Positions 52,021 through 61,708 of a stretch of DNA of 64,000 nucleotides are shown here, one piece after another. Both the position numbers and the translations under genes were made by a program. The first letter of the stretch is position 1; each line of letters begins with the position of its first letter. Source of the DNA: Bacillota bacterium (lineage in GTDB: Bacteria; Bacillota; Clostridia; Lachnospirales; Lachnospiraceae); contig JAEZMV010000021.1 of the NCBI GenBank assembly GCA_023414875.1, positions 186,001 to 250,000 on the forward strand. The letters are read 5' to 3'. Below the pieces are notes generated by a model that made no database searches, had not been told where the DNA came from, and saw nothing but the letters and a program-made list of their open reading frames with translations.

Positions 52021-52632
52021 ATGAAATTGCCAATATTATCAGCCATACTCGTTGTATTTATTGTCTGGCTTCAATATGAGATTCGTAAAACAAGTCGAAA
52101 TACCAAGAAAGCTTCTGAAAGATTTTGGCGCCATGAACAGGATGCTAATATGACACGTCGCTTGGATATTTCACATCTTAATTATATTACCCTAGATATC
52201 ACACGATTACCCATGATGGAGCATACCGATTCCACCATTAATTCCTATCGTGATTCCATTCTAAAGCTTTTAGATAAAAAAATTGTTAATCTTTCCGGTT
52301 TCACTAACACTGAATTAAAACTTAAATACGGAGCTGCAAATATTAATATATTAATAGAATATGACAGCAATTATATAAATTTAGTAAGTATACTGCACAA
52401 ATGGGCAGAGCGTCTGTATCATCACGGTGATATCTCTAAGTCCATGGCTGTGTTGGAATATGCTGTCTCCATCTATACAGATGTTAAGAGAACCTACTCC
52501 TTGTTAGCTGAACTTTATATTCAGCAAAATACCCCTGATAAAATCAATCCTTTGCTAGAAACAATCCCACTTACTCAAATAAAGGATAAGGATAAGCTGA
52601 TGAAACAATTACAATCAATGATAAATAAGTGA
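52021..52632 (+). CDS. Hypothetical protein with N-terminal membrane anchor
   Basis: 203 residues. Helix at about 4-19 and then a soluble alpha-helical part: residues about 125-195 (LHKWAERLYHHGDISKSMAVLEYAVSIYTDVKRTYSLLAELYIQQNTPDKINPLL) look like TPR units. The RBS AGGAAAGG is 12 bases from the ATG. Conserved in Lachnospiraceae in my memory, function unknown. Confidence 0.65.
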   Translation: MKLPILSAILVVFIVWLQYEIRKTSRNTKKASERFWRHEQDANMTRRLDISHLNYITLDITRLPMMEHTDSTINSYRDSILKLLDKKIVNLSGFTNTELKLKYGAANINILIEYDSNYINLVSILHKWAERLYHHGDISKSMAVLEYAVSIYTDVKRTYSLLAELYIQQNTPDKINPLLETIPLTQIKDKDKLMKQLQSMINK

Positions 52633-52774
52633 CTTTTTAATTTAATATGTCCATCTAGGTATATCCTATTCTAGCATAAAGGAATTATGCCGAATTAAGT
52701 GCACTGTTAATTTTATGATATTTTTTTAAATCATTCAAGGTTTTTTTTGATTTTTTGTTATATTTACAAATTTG
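52633..52774. other. AT-rich gap before MITE copy B
   Basis: Together with the MITE this is a 322-base gap with no gene. T-rich runs (52726-52758) may terminate the 52021 gene. Nothing else is seen. Confidence 0.4.
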
Positions 52775-52977
52775 GTTACTGTTCACACTACCAGAAATTC
52801 GTCTATATGATTACGATAAATGCTTTCCGAAAAGGAGTATTTGCATTCGTCGGTACTTAGGCTCTATCCTATAGAGCCTTATGTACCGCTACGTAATGCA
52901 ACTAAGCGAAAGCGGCTCCGCTTCGGAATCATTTATCGAAATCATATCTGTCCCTTAGTTAGTGTGTGAACAGTAAC
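52775..52977. mobile_element. MITE family 1, copy B (203 bp), overlapping the 3' end of nth
   Basis: Ends GTTACTGTTCACAC / GTGTGAACAGTAAC match copy A, as do the inner GATTACGATAAATGCTTTCC and AAGCGGCTCCGCTTCGGAAT blocks. A further 35-base hairpin (GGTAC...GGCTC...GAGCC...GTACC) sits in the middle. Flanks CAAATTTG and TAAATTTA agree at 6 of 8 bases, a decayed target duplication. The right end supplies the last seven codons and the stop of nth. Confidence 0.85.
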
Positions 52978-53623
52978 TAAATTTACAATCTTCTTTCAAG
53001 AAACAGTCATTGCATTTCGGATTACGGGCAGTACATATACTTCTACCCAAAGTAATAATCTGTATATTATATAAGATCCATTGCTCCTTCGGAAGAAGTT
53101 GCATTAAGTCAAATTCAATTTTTACCGGGTCTTCTTCTTTCGTAAATCCAAGACGTTTTGAAATCCTTTTAACATGGGTGTCAACTACAATACTTGGCTC
53201 CTTATATATATTTCCTCGGATTACATTCGCAGTTTTTCTTCCTACCCCAGCCAGCTTTGTTAATGCTTCTATATCATTCGGTACCTCGCTGTTGTATTCC
53301 TCCACCAGCTGTTTTGCGCAGGCAATAATATTTTTTGCTTTGTTTCGATAGAAGCCGGTAGAGTGGATATCCTTTTCCAGCTCTTTCTGGTCAGCCTCAG
53401 CCAATGCTTCTAAACTCCTGTATTTCTTGAACAAATCCTTCGTTACAATATTGACTCTGTCGTCGGTACATTGAGCACTTAATATCGTAGCAATTAAAAG
53501 CTGCCAGGGTGTTTCATAATTAAGAAAGCAACGATATTCCATCGTATATTCCTGATTCAGAGCCTGGAGAATACGGTCCATTCTTTCCCGCTCCTTCTTC
53601 GTTATTCTTCTGTTTCCCAACAA
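52955..53623 (-). CDS. nth: Endonuclease III
   Basis: 222 residues. Helix-hairpin-helix LAGVGRKTANVIRGN with catalytic K130, catalytic D148 in VDTHVKRISKRLG, and the [4Fe-4S] set C197, C204, C207, C213. It is a DNA glycosylase/AP lyase for oxidised pyrimidines. TTG start, supported by AGGGAGG at 7 bases. Residues 216-222 (SYCSHTN) and the stop are encoded by the MITE end, just after the cluster, so the enzyme should still work. Confidence 0.95.
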   Translation of the reverse strand: MLGNRRITKKERERMDRILQALNQEYTMEYRCFLNYETPWQLLIATILSAQCTDDRVNIVTKDLFKKYRSLEALAEADQKELEKDIHSTGFYRNKAKNIIACAKQLVEEYNSEVPNDIEALTKLAGVGRKTANVIRGNIYKEPSIVVDTHVKRISKRLGFTKEEDPVKIEFDLMQLLPKEQWILYNIQIITLGRSICTARNPKCNDCFLKEDCKFSYCSHTN

Positions 53624-53639
53624 AAAACCTCCCTTATAC

Positions 53640-55355
53640 TTAATCCAAAACTGTAAGCTTCGCTGATTTGTCTAGCGGGTCACGGTTATGATAGTCAAAC
53701 AACATGATAGTTTTCTTCTTAATCCTATGACCACTTCCTGCTGAAGCCATTACATCAAAGGTAAATTCTTCGATGTGAAGCAATCTGTGATCAATTTCAA
53801 CCAGATCATATATTTCGCGAAGTCTTCGTTGCGAAGGCCTTTCCGGCGCAAATTCCGGTCTGGTCTTCATGGCCTCCCTTAAAAATAAATCTAAAACAAG
53901 AATTTCCTCCATTAAGGTGATCCATTCCGATTTATCTTTTGTCTCTTCTGATTCTATCACTATTTCTTTGAAAAAATCTAGTAGTATTTCATACCTTTTT
54001 ATCCTACTATGTGCTACCATAAACATATTCTTGGTTTTGTAATAATCACTGAGAGCTTGATACAGTTGCATTGGAGACGAATAAAAGTGTTCTAAAAAGT
54101 TAATGGCATAGGTAAACTGTGAGCTATTATAATAGATTTCTACCATTTCACAGACACCTTTGATTTTTAATACTTCCTCATAAGTAAGCCATTTTGTAAA
54201 CAGCACCTCATAGGGTGGCGTGCTCCGATAAGTAATACCATACGTTCTGCTGTCTGACTCCATAGAGGAACCCTTCAGTATTTTTAAAAATCCTAATTGC
54301 AGCTGATCCGGTTTTAATTGATACACCTCCTGAAAGGAACGCTCAAAGGAGTAATAGTCTTCCATTGGTAGACCGGCGATCAGATCCAGATGCAGATGTA
54401 TGTTATTCCCTTGTTTGATTTTGCGGACATTACTGCTTAGCTTAAGAAAATCCATATTACGATGAATTGCCTCTATGGTATCCGGATTCGTTGATTGAAC
54501 ACCTATTTCAAATTGAATCTGCCCCGGCCTTAAGGTTGACAGAAATTCTATCTCACTCTCGCCCAAAAGATCTGCTGATATCTCAAAATGAAAGTTCGTT
54601 ATCCCATTATCCTTTTCTTTAATAAAGCTCCAAATATCCATCGCGTGTTTCTTATTACAGTTGAAGGTACGATCCACAAACTTTATCTGGGGAACTTTAT
54701 GATCGATTAAATACTTTAGTTCTTTCTTGACAAGCTCTGTACTACGCAGCCGAACTCTCTTATCAATGGAGGATAAGCAATAACTACAGGAAAAAGGACA
54801 TCCCCTACTGCTTTCATAATATATTATCCTGTTTTTAAAGTCCTCCAAATCTTCATAAGGAAATGGGATAACATCCAGAGAAAGCGGTTGTCTTACAGGA
54901 GTAATTATTACCTTCTCCTGCTTATCCTTATATGCAATTCCTGCAATATTCTTAAGCTCCTTGGTTCCCTCCACATAATACTCTAATAATTCTAAAAAAG
55001 ATTGCTCACCTTCACCGATCATAATTCCGTTGATAGCTCTGTTATCTTGAAGACAGGCTTTGGCATCGTAGGAAACCTCCGGCCCGCCAAGCCATATCCT
55101 TGTATCCGGTAGTACTTTTTTTAATTCAGAAGCAACTCTGGTTATCACTCCGATGTTCCAGATATAGCAGGAAAATGCTACTACATCTGCTTTCTCGTTA
55201 TATATCTGCTTTAAAATATCTTCTTCCGAGTGATTTATCGTCAATTCAATTTTTGCAATATTCTCAGCATATTTTCTTGCATAGGCCTGCAAGCTGTAAA
55301 TTGCAAGATTCGAATGAATATATTTTGCATTTACTGCTACCAGTAATACTTTCAT
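53640..55355 (-). CDS. B12-binding radical SAM protein (DUF4080)
   Basis: 571 residues. N-terminal cobalamin-binding Rossmann domain (1-130: VLLVAVNAKYIHSNLAIYSLQAYARKY ... IMIGEGEQSFLELL), radical SAM core with SSRGCPFSCSYCLSS (CxxxCxxC) and a DUF4080 C-terminal domain (about 375-571). Members of this group modify unknown substrates. ATG chosen over a TTG one codon upstream. Lies 17 bases upstream of the nth start, same strand; likely one operon. Confidence 0.92.
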   Translation of the reverse strand: MKVLLVAVNAKYIHSNLAIYSLQAYARKYAENIAKIELTINHSEEDILKQIYNEKADVVAFSCYIWNIGVITRVASELKKVLPDTRIWLGGPEVSYDAKACLQDNRAINGIMIGEGEQSFLELLEYYVEGTKELKNIAGIAYKDKQEKVIITPVRQPLSLDVIPFPYEDLEDFKNRIIYYESSRGCPFSCSYCLSSIDKRVRLRSTELVKKELKYLIDHKVPQIKFVDRTFNCNKKHAMDIWSFIKEKDNGITNFHFEISADLLGESEIEFLSTLRPGQIQFEIGVQSTNPDTIEAIHRNMDFLKLSSNVRKIKQGNNIHLHLDLIAGLPMEDYYSFERSFQEVYQLKPDQLQLGFLKILKGSSMESDSRTYGITYRSTPPYEVLFTKWLTYEEVLKIKGVCEMVEIYYNSSQFTYAINFLEHFYSSPMQLYQALSDYYKTKNMFMVAHSRIKRYEILLDFFKEIVIESEETKDKSEWITLMEEILVLDLFLREAMKTRPEFAPERPSQRRLREIYDLVEIDHRLLHIEEFTFDVMASAGSGHRIKKKTIMLFDYHNRDPLDKSAKLTVLD

Positions 55356-55747
55356 CAATTACACCATTTTGCCCTTCTAATCTATTGGCATTAAAAAGAG
55401 TATGTCCTTTCTATTATTTAATTCTATCACATAAAACATTATTTCATCTACCCCCGTTTAGAAAAATTTAATAATTCCATATCCTGATCACTTACCCATA
55501 CTGAGCCTGTCTTAGAAAATCCTGCTATTCCTGAACTCTATGTAGATAACTTCTTATTCTTCGGATAAAGAAGCATAAGAAAAGAAAGAATATTCATATT
55601 GAGTACTCTTAGGTTGTATGGACAGATAGTTATTCATGTGATATAGTATTTTTTATCATCTTTTATATAAGAGATGTTTTCTTTATTAATTATTAAGTTT
55701 GACTAAAAATAATTTAAGAGCAATACCGAATAAATTTGGAGGTTATC
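55356..55747. other. Divergent intergenic region
   Basis: Between the radical SAM gene and the DUF2156 gene. A short minus-strand frame ending at 55448 (SGIAGFSKTGSVWVSDQDME and NFSKRG) looks coding-like but is only about 28 codons and has no start, so it may be gene debris. No clear promoter consensus or repeat is seen. Confidence 0.35.
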
Positions 55748-56635
55748 ATGTTAACGTTTGAACCAATTAACGCTGATAATATCATGAAGACAGCGGAGTA
55801 CTTTAAATATAAAATCAGCCGCACCAGTGATTATACCGTAGGTGCAATGTATATGTGGCGGGATTTTTATAATACCAGTTTCACAATTTTTGATGATATG
55901 ATTCTATATAAAGTTAAATTTTTAAATCGTACCTCATTTACCTTTCCGGTAGGAGGAGGCTCTTTACCAAAGGCAATGGATGCAGTAAAAGAGTATTGCA
56001 GGAGCAATGAACTTCCCCTATGGTTTTGTACCGTACCGGAGGAAGCAGTTCCAATTCTGGTGAATCAATACCAAGGTACGATACCGGGAATGCCTAGCCG
56101 TGATTGGGCTGATTATCTTTACAATGCTGAGGATTTGGCTGAAATGGCCGGACGTAGATTCAGTGGACAAAGAAATCACATTAACAAATTCAAAAAGCTT
56201 TATCCTGGCTACAAGTATGAAAATATAACACCGAAAAACACTCAAAGAGTCATTGAATTCCTAACGGATTATGAAAAGAATCACGGTAAGGAGGCCTCCT
56301 TGGCTCAGGAAGAGTTAAACAGAACCTTAGAGCTGATTCCTTACTTAGACAAATTTAAGCTCCCCGGAGGTTTTATTGAAGTCGATGGTACGATTGTTGC
56401 CCTGTCGATTGGAGAAGTTGTAAAAGACACACTGTATTGCCATATAGAAAAGGCTAATCGGGAATATCCCGGCTCTTATCAGATGATTGTGAAATCGTTC
56501 GCCAGTGATATGATGAGATATGGTATTAAGTACATTAACCGGGAAGAGGATGTTGGAGATGAAGGACTCAGAACCTCGAAACTATCCTACCATCCCGTTC
56601 AATTACTTGATAAATATTGCGTACTAATACCTTAA
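55748..56635 (+). CDS. DUF2156 / phosphatidylglycerol lysyltransferase-like protein
   Basis: 295 residues. GNAT-like double fold: FTFPVGGGSLPKAMDAVKEYC, AGRRFSGQRNHINKFKKLYPGYKYENI, LPGGFIEVDGTIVALSIGEVVKDTLYCHIEKANREYPGSYQMIVKSFASDMMRYGIKYINREEDVGDEGLRTSKLSYHP. The final ED.GDEGLR..K.SY.P block is the DUF2156 hallmark. It resembles the soluble catalytic part of MprF but has no flippase domain; substrate unknown. Start at the ATG after TTGGAGG. Confidence 0.88.
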   Translation: MLTFEPINADNIMKTAEYFKYKISRTSDYTVGAMYMWRDFYNTSFTIFDDMILYKVKFLNRTSFTFPVGGGSLPKAMDAVKEYCRSNELPLWFCTVPEEAVPILVNQYQGTIPGMPSRDWADYLYNAEDLAEMAGRRFSGQRNHINKFKKLYPGYKYENITPKNTQRVIEFLTDYEKNHGKEASLAQEELNRTLELIPYLDKFKLPGGFIEVDGTIVALSIGEVVKDTLYCHIEKANREYPGSYQMIVKSFASDMMRYGIKYINREEDVGDEGLRTSKLSYHPVQLLDKYCVLIP

Positions 56636-57060
56636 AAGATTCGATAATGGGGTTTTTCCTCTTTCATCACATAGTAGCGTAGGTAATCATCCAGGAATAT
56701 CGCAAATAACGATAACAAGAACCAGATAAATGTAAACAGTAAGCTTACCTGTCCCATAATATTTAAAGGTAGTCTGGAGTAATCCCAGACATGCAGCTTC
56801 AGCCATACATTTACAATTAAACCCATGATAAATTCTATCACTGTTATGATAACCGAGGAGATTGCCATCTGACTGATAAGCGACAAATTCCAGACATAAA
56901 CTTCATTTAATAAGCCGATCAATACAAAGCTGAGTCCTCCCGCAATCAACATAGAGATGTGGGAATATCCCCGAAATATATTTTCGATTGCACCGTAGGC
57001 GAACCCACCTATTAAAAACAAAAAGGAATACTTTAGAAACTTATTATAAATAATCAACAT
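56632..57060 (-). CDS. Membrane protein of the putative ABC-transporter type IV (CmpB) family
   Basis: 142 residues with four hydrophobic segments. The motif VWDYSRLPLNIMGQVSLLFTFIWFLLS is typical of the CmpB-like family, despite the name not shown to be a transporter. RBS AAAGGAT. It overlaps the convergent DUF2156 gene by 4 bases at their 3' ends. Confidence 0.85.
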   Translation of the reverse strand: MLIIYNKFLKYSFLFLIGGFAYGAIENIFRGYSHISMLIAGGLSFVLIGLLNEVYVWNLSLISQMAISSVIITVIEFIMGLIVNVWLKLHVWDYSRLPLNIMGQVSLLFTFIWFLLSLFAIFLDDYLRYYVMKEEKPHYRIF

Positions 57061-57296
57061 ATGGTTATCCTTTCATATTTGAGATTAACAAATCTGAAAA
57101 CCGGATGGTATCTGTGAAAATACCTTTCCGGTTTTTTGTTGGTTGAAAGAAATAATCTATCTTGTTATTTTCAGTATGTACACTTCATTAACAGAATATA
57201 TCTTAAAAAAGCATATGGTATAAACTACATCGTTTTGTTAAAAATTCAAGAAATGTTATGTATTATGTCGTTTTATGAATGTTATAATTGGATCAG
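57061..57296. promoter_or_regulatory. Leader region with terminator-like hairpin
   Basis: At 57097-57137 AAAACCGG-AT-GGTAT pairs with ATACC-TTT-CCGGTTTT and T-runs follow on both strands (TTTTTT on plus, TTTTC on minus). On the minus strand it sits about 40 bases before the CmpB-like start, where it could act as an attenuator or end incoming transcription. The rest (57140-57296) is AT-rich. Confidence 0.4.
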
Positions 57297-57514
57297 GTGT
57301 TAAAAGCAAACAAAAATCTACATTCGTCAATTTACACATCAAAATCTATATTTTCGTGTGATGCAGAAAATAGTTCGATTTGCAACTGTATGAGAGTCGT
57401 AACGTACTTCATCCAAGCGAGAGCGTGTTGCGAATGAACTATGTTCTGTACCACACAATCACGAACTGGTATTGTGGAAATTGACGAACAATATCTATCT
57501 TTTGCTTTTGACAC
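57297..57514. repeat. Foldback repeat family 3 (about 218 bp)
   Basis: Long imperfect inverted repeat: left GTGTTAAAAGCAAA...ATCTACATTCGTCAATTT and right AAATTGACGAAC...TTTGCTTTTGACAC match at about 30 of 37 positions. A 60-codon minus-strand frame inside has no RBS. It is distinct from families 1 and 2. MITE-like, but only one copy is in the window and no target duplication was found. Confidence 0.65.
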
Positions 57515-57531
57515 TCCAATCTCTACAAAGT

Positions 57532-57563
57532 AAAAAAGGACAGTTATGGGACTGTCCTTTTTT
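57532..57563. terminator. Bidirectional terminator
   Basis: AAAAAAGGACAGT-TATGG-GACTGTCCTTTTTT: 13-base arms with A-run and T-run on both sides. It lies 174 bases beyond the ftsH stop. Confidence 0.75.
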
Positions 57564-57736
57564 AGGAGAAGGTATTTTGTTACTTATGGGGGGTGTAGCA
57601 AAAAAATTATATAATGTATTGGGGTTTACATGCATAGTATAACATGCTGTAAGAAATAAGTGTGCACAAACATTACAAAATTATTCCCTTTTTTTCGTCA
57701 TAACGCACAATAATGATTCAAAAATCATGGATTAGC
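57564..57736. other. AT-rich 3' flank of ftsH
   Basis: No gene. ATGATT-TTTG-AATCAT at 57713-57728 just past the ftsH stop is a small stem-loop without a T-run. The ftsH message may extend to the terminator at 57532. Confidence 0.4.
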
Positions 57737-59539
57737 TTAAACGAAAAGTGCCTCAAATTCTTCTCTTGTAATTCTTTCCTTTTCTATCAGAAGATTCGCA
57801 CAAGCCTCAAGAATGTCCTTATGTTCTACCAGAATGCGTTTTGCTTCCTTATAGCATTCATCTATGATTGCTCTAACCTCATCATCGATCCGGTTAGCTA
57901 CATTCTCGCTGTAACTTCTGGTATGGGCCAAATCTCTTCCGATGAATACCTCATCATCCTCATTGTCATAATTAACCATACCGATTGCATCTGAAAATCC
58001 ATATCGGGTAATCATAGCTCTGGCTGTTTTGGTTGCAACCTTAATGTCCTGAGAAGCACCTGTTGTGATATCCTCGAATACCAGCTCCTCAGCAGCTCTA
58101 CCGGCCAGATCTACAATAATCTCTTGTTTCATTCTGCCCTTGGTATGGAACATCTCATCCTTTTCCGGCAAAGGCATCGTAAAGCCCGCAGCACCATTTC
58201 CGGTAGGTATAATGGACACAGTATATACAGGACCAACATCCGGAAGCTTATGGAATAAGATAGCATGACCTGCTTCATGGAACGCGGTAATTCTTTTTTC
58301 TTTATCCGTAATAACCTTGCTCTTTTTCTCAGCACCAATTCCGACTTTAATAAAAGCTTTTTTGATATCTTCACTGTTAAGGAAACTACGGTTATCCCTT
58401 GCAGCACCGATTGCTGCTTCATTTAATAGGTTTTCCAGATCGGCACCGGTGAATCCGGCAGTCGTTTGCGCTACCTGCTTTAAGTCCACATCATCACCCA
58501 GCGGTTTTCCCTTAGCATGAACCTGCAGAATTTCTTCTCTTCCTTTTACATCAGGACGTCCAACTGTTACTTTACGATCAAAACGACCTGGTCGGAGTAT
58601 CGCAGGATCCAGAATGTCAACACGGTTTGTTGCTGCCATAACGATAATGCCCTCGTTTACACCAAAGCCATCCATCTCAACCAGCAATTGGTTCAAGGTC
58701 TGCTCTCTTTCATCATGTCCGCCACCCATACCGGTACCTCGGCGTCTTGCTACCGCATCAATTTCATCGATGAATATAATACAGGGTGAATTCTTCTTTG
58801 CCTCCTCAAATAAATCTCTTACTCTGGAAGCTCCGACACCAACAAACATCTCAACAAAATCAGATCCGGAGATTGAAAAGAACGGAACTCCGGCTTCTCC
58901 GGCAACCGCTTTTCCTAACAAGGTCTTACCGGTTCCGGGAGGTCCCACAAGAAGTACTCCCTTCGGAATTCTTGCACCTACCTGGATATATTTTTTAGGT
59001 GATTTTAAGAAATCAACAATTTCTTTTAATTCATCCTTCTCTTCGTCAAGTCCTGCTACATTTTTAAAGGTAGTGGTTTTGCTTTCTTCCGTCGTCATCT
59101 TGGCTCGGCTCTTACCGAAATTCATTACTTTACTGTTACCTCCGCCAACTGAGGCTTGATTGGATAAAAAGGAAAACAACACAATGATGATAATAAACAC
59201 CAAGATATATGGTAATACCGAGGTTAAAAACCAATTCTGCCTAGGTACATCATGGGTAATATATTCTATCTTATCTTTCACCATTTCCTCTATTACTGTA
59301 ACATCGGTAACATGGAAGGATCTACTAACCTCTCCCATTGTTACAGTTATCTTACCGGTTGGGAACTCTTTATTCGGGTATATGTCAATGGCATCAATCT
59401 TATCTAAGTCTTCTACAAATCGGGCATATGAATAGGCATCCGAATCTTTTCTGTCAATATTCTTGGATACGTATAGCGCTATTACCATAATTAGCAGAAT
59501 GATGATATAGAAACCATACCCTTTCATCTGTTTTCTCAC
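57737..59539 (-). CDS. ftsH: ATP-dependent zinc metalloprotease FtsH
   Basis: 600 residues. Two membrane helices (about 8-24 and 106-126), Walker A GPPGTGKT (199-206), Walker B IIFIDEID, SRH FDRKVTVGRPD, and the zinc site HEAGH (about 420) with a third ligand in the following helix. It degrades membrane and short-lived proteins. GTG start after AAAGGAGG. End of the spoIIE-tilS-hpt-ftsH block, a conserved order in Firmicutes. Confidence 0.97.
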   Translation of the reverse strand: MRKQMKGYGFYIIILLIMVIALYVSKNIDRKDSDAYSYARFVEDLDKIDAIDIYPNKEFPTGKITVTMGEVSRSFHVTDVTVIEEMVKDKIEYITHDVPRQNWFLTSVLPYILVFIIIIVLFSFLSNQASVGGGNSKVMNFGKSRAKMTTEESKTTTFKNVAGLDEEKDELKEIVDFLKSPKKYIQVGARIPKGVLLVGPPGTGKTLLGKAVAGEAGVPFFSISGSDFVEMFVGVGASRVRDLFEEAKKNSPCIIFIDEIDAVARRRGTGMGGGHDEREQTLNQLLVEMDGFGVNEGIIVMAATNRVDILDPAILRPGRFDRKVTVGRPDVKGREEILQVHAKGKPLGDDVDLKQVAQTTAGFTGADLENLLNEAAIGAARDNRSFLNSEDIKKAFIKVGIGAEKKSKVITDKEKRITAFHEAGHAILFHKLPDVGPVYTVSIIPTGNGAAGFTMPLPEKDEMFHTKGRMKQEIIVDLAGRAAEELVFEDITTGASQDIKVATKTARAMITRYGFSDAIGMVNYDNEDDEVFIGRDLAHTRSYSENVANRIDDEVRAIIDECYKEAKRILVEHKDILEACANLLIEKERITREEFEALFV

Positions 59540-59646
59540 TGAACAACCTCCTTTTAATTATTTATCAACTCACCTTTTGTATAACAATTCATATTCTTAC
59601 TGCTGCCGTTTCATGCTCTGATATGAACGCAGATACTTACATCTAT

Positions 59647-60165
59647 TTATTCAACAACCCCAACATACGGAAGATTTCTGTAGTATTGATTATAATCCAA
59701 TCCATATCCTACAACAAACTCATCCGGAATGACGAAACCGACATATTCCACATCAACATCTGTCACTCTACGATCCGGTTTATCAAGTAAGGTGCAGATT
59801 CTCATACTTTCCGGTGCTCTGGTTGCAAGTAATTCCTTCAAGTATGCTAAAGTTCTTCCTGAATCAATAATATCTTCTACAATCAATACATTCTTGCCCT
59901 GAATTGATTCATCCAAATCCTTTAATATCCGAACTCTGCCCGAGCTTACTGTTTCACTGCCATAGCTGGATACTGACATAAAATCCAGTGTTACCGGTAT
60001 CGTAATCCTTTTCGCCAGCTCGCAGCTAAAGAATACACTACCTTTTAATATACAAATAAGATGAACACTTTTTCCTTCAAAGTCCTTACTTATTTGCTCA
60101 GCAAGCACTCTTATTCTCTGATTCACCTGTTCTTCCGATATCATGACTCTTACATTACCTGTCAT
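59647..60165 (-). CDS. hpt: Hypoxanthine phosphoribosyltransferase
   Basis: 172 residues. PRPP-binding VLIVEDIIDSGRTLAYL (about 93-109), ICILKGSVFFSCEL (about 39-52) and the flexible-loop region VSSYGSETVSSGR. It salvages hypoxanthine and guanine. Start at the ATG 9 bases after GGAGG; it overlaps the tilS end by 11 bases. Confidence 0.96.
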   Translation of the reverse strand: MTGNVRVMISEEQVNQRIRVLAEQISKDFEGKSVHLICILKGSVFFSCELAKRITIPVTLDFMSVSSYGSETVSSGRVRILKDLDESIQGKNVLIVEDIIDSGRTLAYLKELLATRAPESMRICTLLDKPDRRVTDVDVEYVGFVIPDEFVVGYGLDYNQYYRNLPYVGVVE

Positions 60166-61603
60166 TTTCAACTTCCTCCAAATTAAGCATTTTCATCAAA
60201 AGTATCTTGGTAGTGGTTTGATCCACTTTATATTTTTCACTCATCCGCTCCCCTTCACCGGGAAGCCACATAACGTGATTACCATCTGTAACAAGAATTT
60301 GACTATCCCTAAGTTCTCTGGGAATTTTATGGTCGATAAAATAATCCTTTAACTTCTTTCTCCCTCCAAAACTGTTAATCTGAATATAATCGCCTTCTCT
60401 TCTGGTTCTTATTTCAACAGCATTTTCTATTTTATCATAATCAAACCATTTAATACAACTACTTTTCGGTATAGGATCACTTTTTTTATATGGAATAACC
60501 TCTGTTTCTATTACTTTACCAAACTGCGAAAGTACGGTTTTTCCGGGAATTGTAGCCCTGACCGGGTTCAAACATACTCCTTTAGTATTCCCGACAGAAG
60601 GTACTTCTACACAATGGAGCTTTATTTGATCATACCCTCTCTCAGCAAGCATGTTATTCGGTAAATGTACATATCTTCCTACCTGCTTCTCATATAGGGA
60701 CAGAACTGACTCCACGTGTTTAGCCTCTAAATCCTTAGCCTTACCGGCAAGGTCCTCTAATATTTTTCGGATAATTCCTTTTTGAATTACTCTTGGTTCC
60801 AATATCATATCCTTAACCACAAAGCTGTGACTGTTGTTCTCTTGCTTCACCAATGCCTGATAGCGATTAGCAATGCAACCCTCCATAAACTGCTCTATTT
60901 CCTTTAACTGGGCGGCTGCCTCTGTGATATTTCCTATCGCACCGGTATTGATTTCCTCAACTGCATAGGATAATATTCGGTTACGAATTTTGTTTCTGCT
61001 GTAGTCCTCTGTTAAATTAGTTGAATCTATCTGAAAGCTGATGTTTTGACTTAGTAAAAAAGCTTCGATCTCTTTGCGTTCTACACATAGTAACGGTCGG
61101 ATCACTGTAATATCTCCAAAATCCATTGAAATCATTCTTTTAGGCTCTATTCCTGATAGACCTTTAATTCCGGTCCCTCGAAAAAGATGAAATAAAACAG
61201 TTTCTGCACTATCATTTTTATTATGTGCAATTGCTATTTTATTACACTTTTTTACTCTACAAATTTCTAAAAATGCTTCATAACGGATTTTTCTTCCGGC
61301 TTCCTCTTCCGATAGCCCTTCCTCTTTTGCAATTGCCTTAACATCATATAAATACCGATAACATTCGATACCTAACTTATTACATAGATTAGTAACGAAC
61401 AGCTCATCTAGGTCAGCTTCTTCTCCCCGAATTCCATGGTTAATGTGAACAGCGATTAGCGTAGCCTCCAGATCCCGACAGAGTTCCTTTAAAACATATA
61501 AAAGGCAGACAGAATCAGCGCCACCGGATACTCCTACGACAATCCTATCTCCCTTTTTCAGCATATTATTTTTTTTCAAGTAATCCAATACTTTACTTAA
61601 CAT
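60155..61603 (-). CDS. tilS: tRNA(Ile)-lysidine synthase
   Basis: 482 residues. N-terminal PP-loop SGGADS (26-31), HINHGIRGEEADLDE, AHNKNDSAETVLFHLFRGTGIKGLSGI (about 125-151), then the TilS substrate-binding and C-terminal domains (about 385-470: RREGDYIQINSFGGRKKLKDYFIDHKIPRELRD). It converts C34 of tRNA-Ile(CAU) to lysidine, an essential step. Coupled to hpt. Confidence 0.96.
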   Translation of the reverse strand: MLSKVLDYLKKNNMLKKGDRIVVGVSGGADSVCLLYVLKELCRDLEATLIAVHINHGIRGEEADLDELFVTNLCNKLGIECYRYLYDVKAIAKEEGLSEEEAGRKIRYEAFLEICRVKKCNKIAIAHNKNDSAETVLFHLFRGTGIKGLSGIEPKRMISMDFGDITVIRPLLCVERKEIEAFLLSQNISFQIDSTNLTEDYSRNKIRNRILSYAVEEINTGAIGNITEAAAQLKEIEQFMEGCIANRYQALVKQENNSHSFVVKDMILEPRVIQKGIIRKILEDLAGKAKDLEAKHVESVLSLYEKQVGRYVHLPNNMLAERGYDQIKLHCVEVPSVGNTKGVCLNPVRATIPGKTVLSQFGKVIETEVIPYKKSDPIPKSSCIKWFDYDKIENAVEIRTRREGDYIQINSFGGRKKLKDYFIDHKIPRELRDSQILVTDGNHVMWLPGEGERMSEKYKVDQTTTKILLMKMLNLEEVENDR

Positions 61604-61708
61604 TTTTATCCCATCTTATTTTATTGTAACTCCTCAGAGATTTTGTGAATCTCAATCATATTCTAACCTTTTTAGTTTTATATTTCAATGAAATTCTGGA
61701 ATTATCTT

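Noticed and set aside
57332..57514. 60-codon minus-strand frame after ftsH
   Set aside because: It lies wholly within a foldback repeat and has no RBS.
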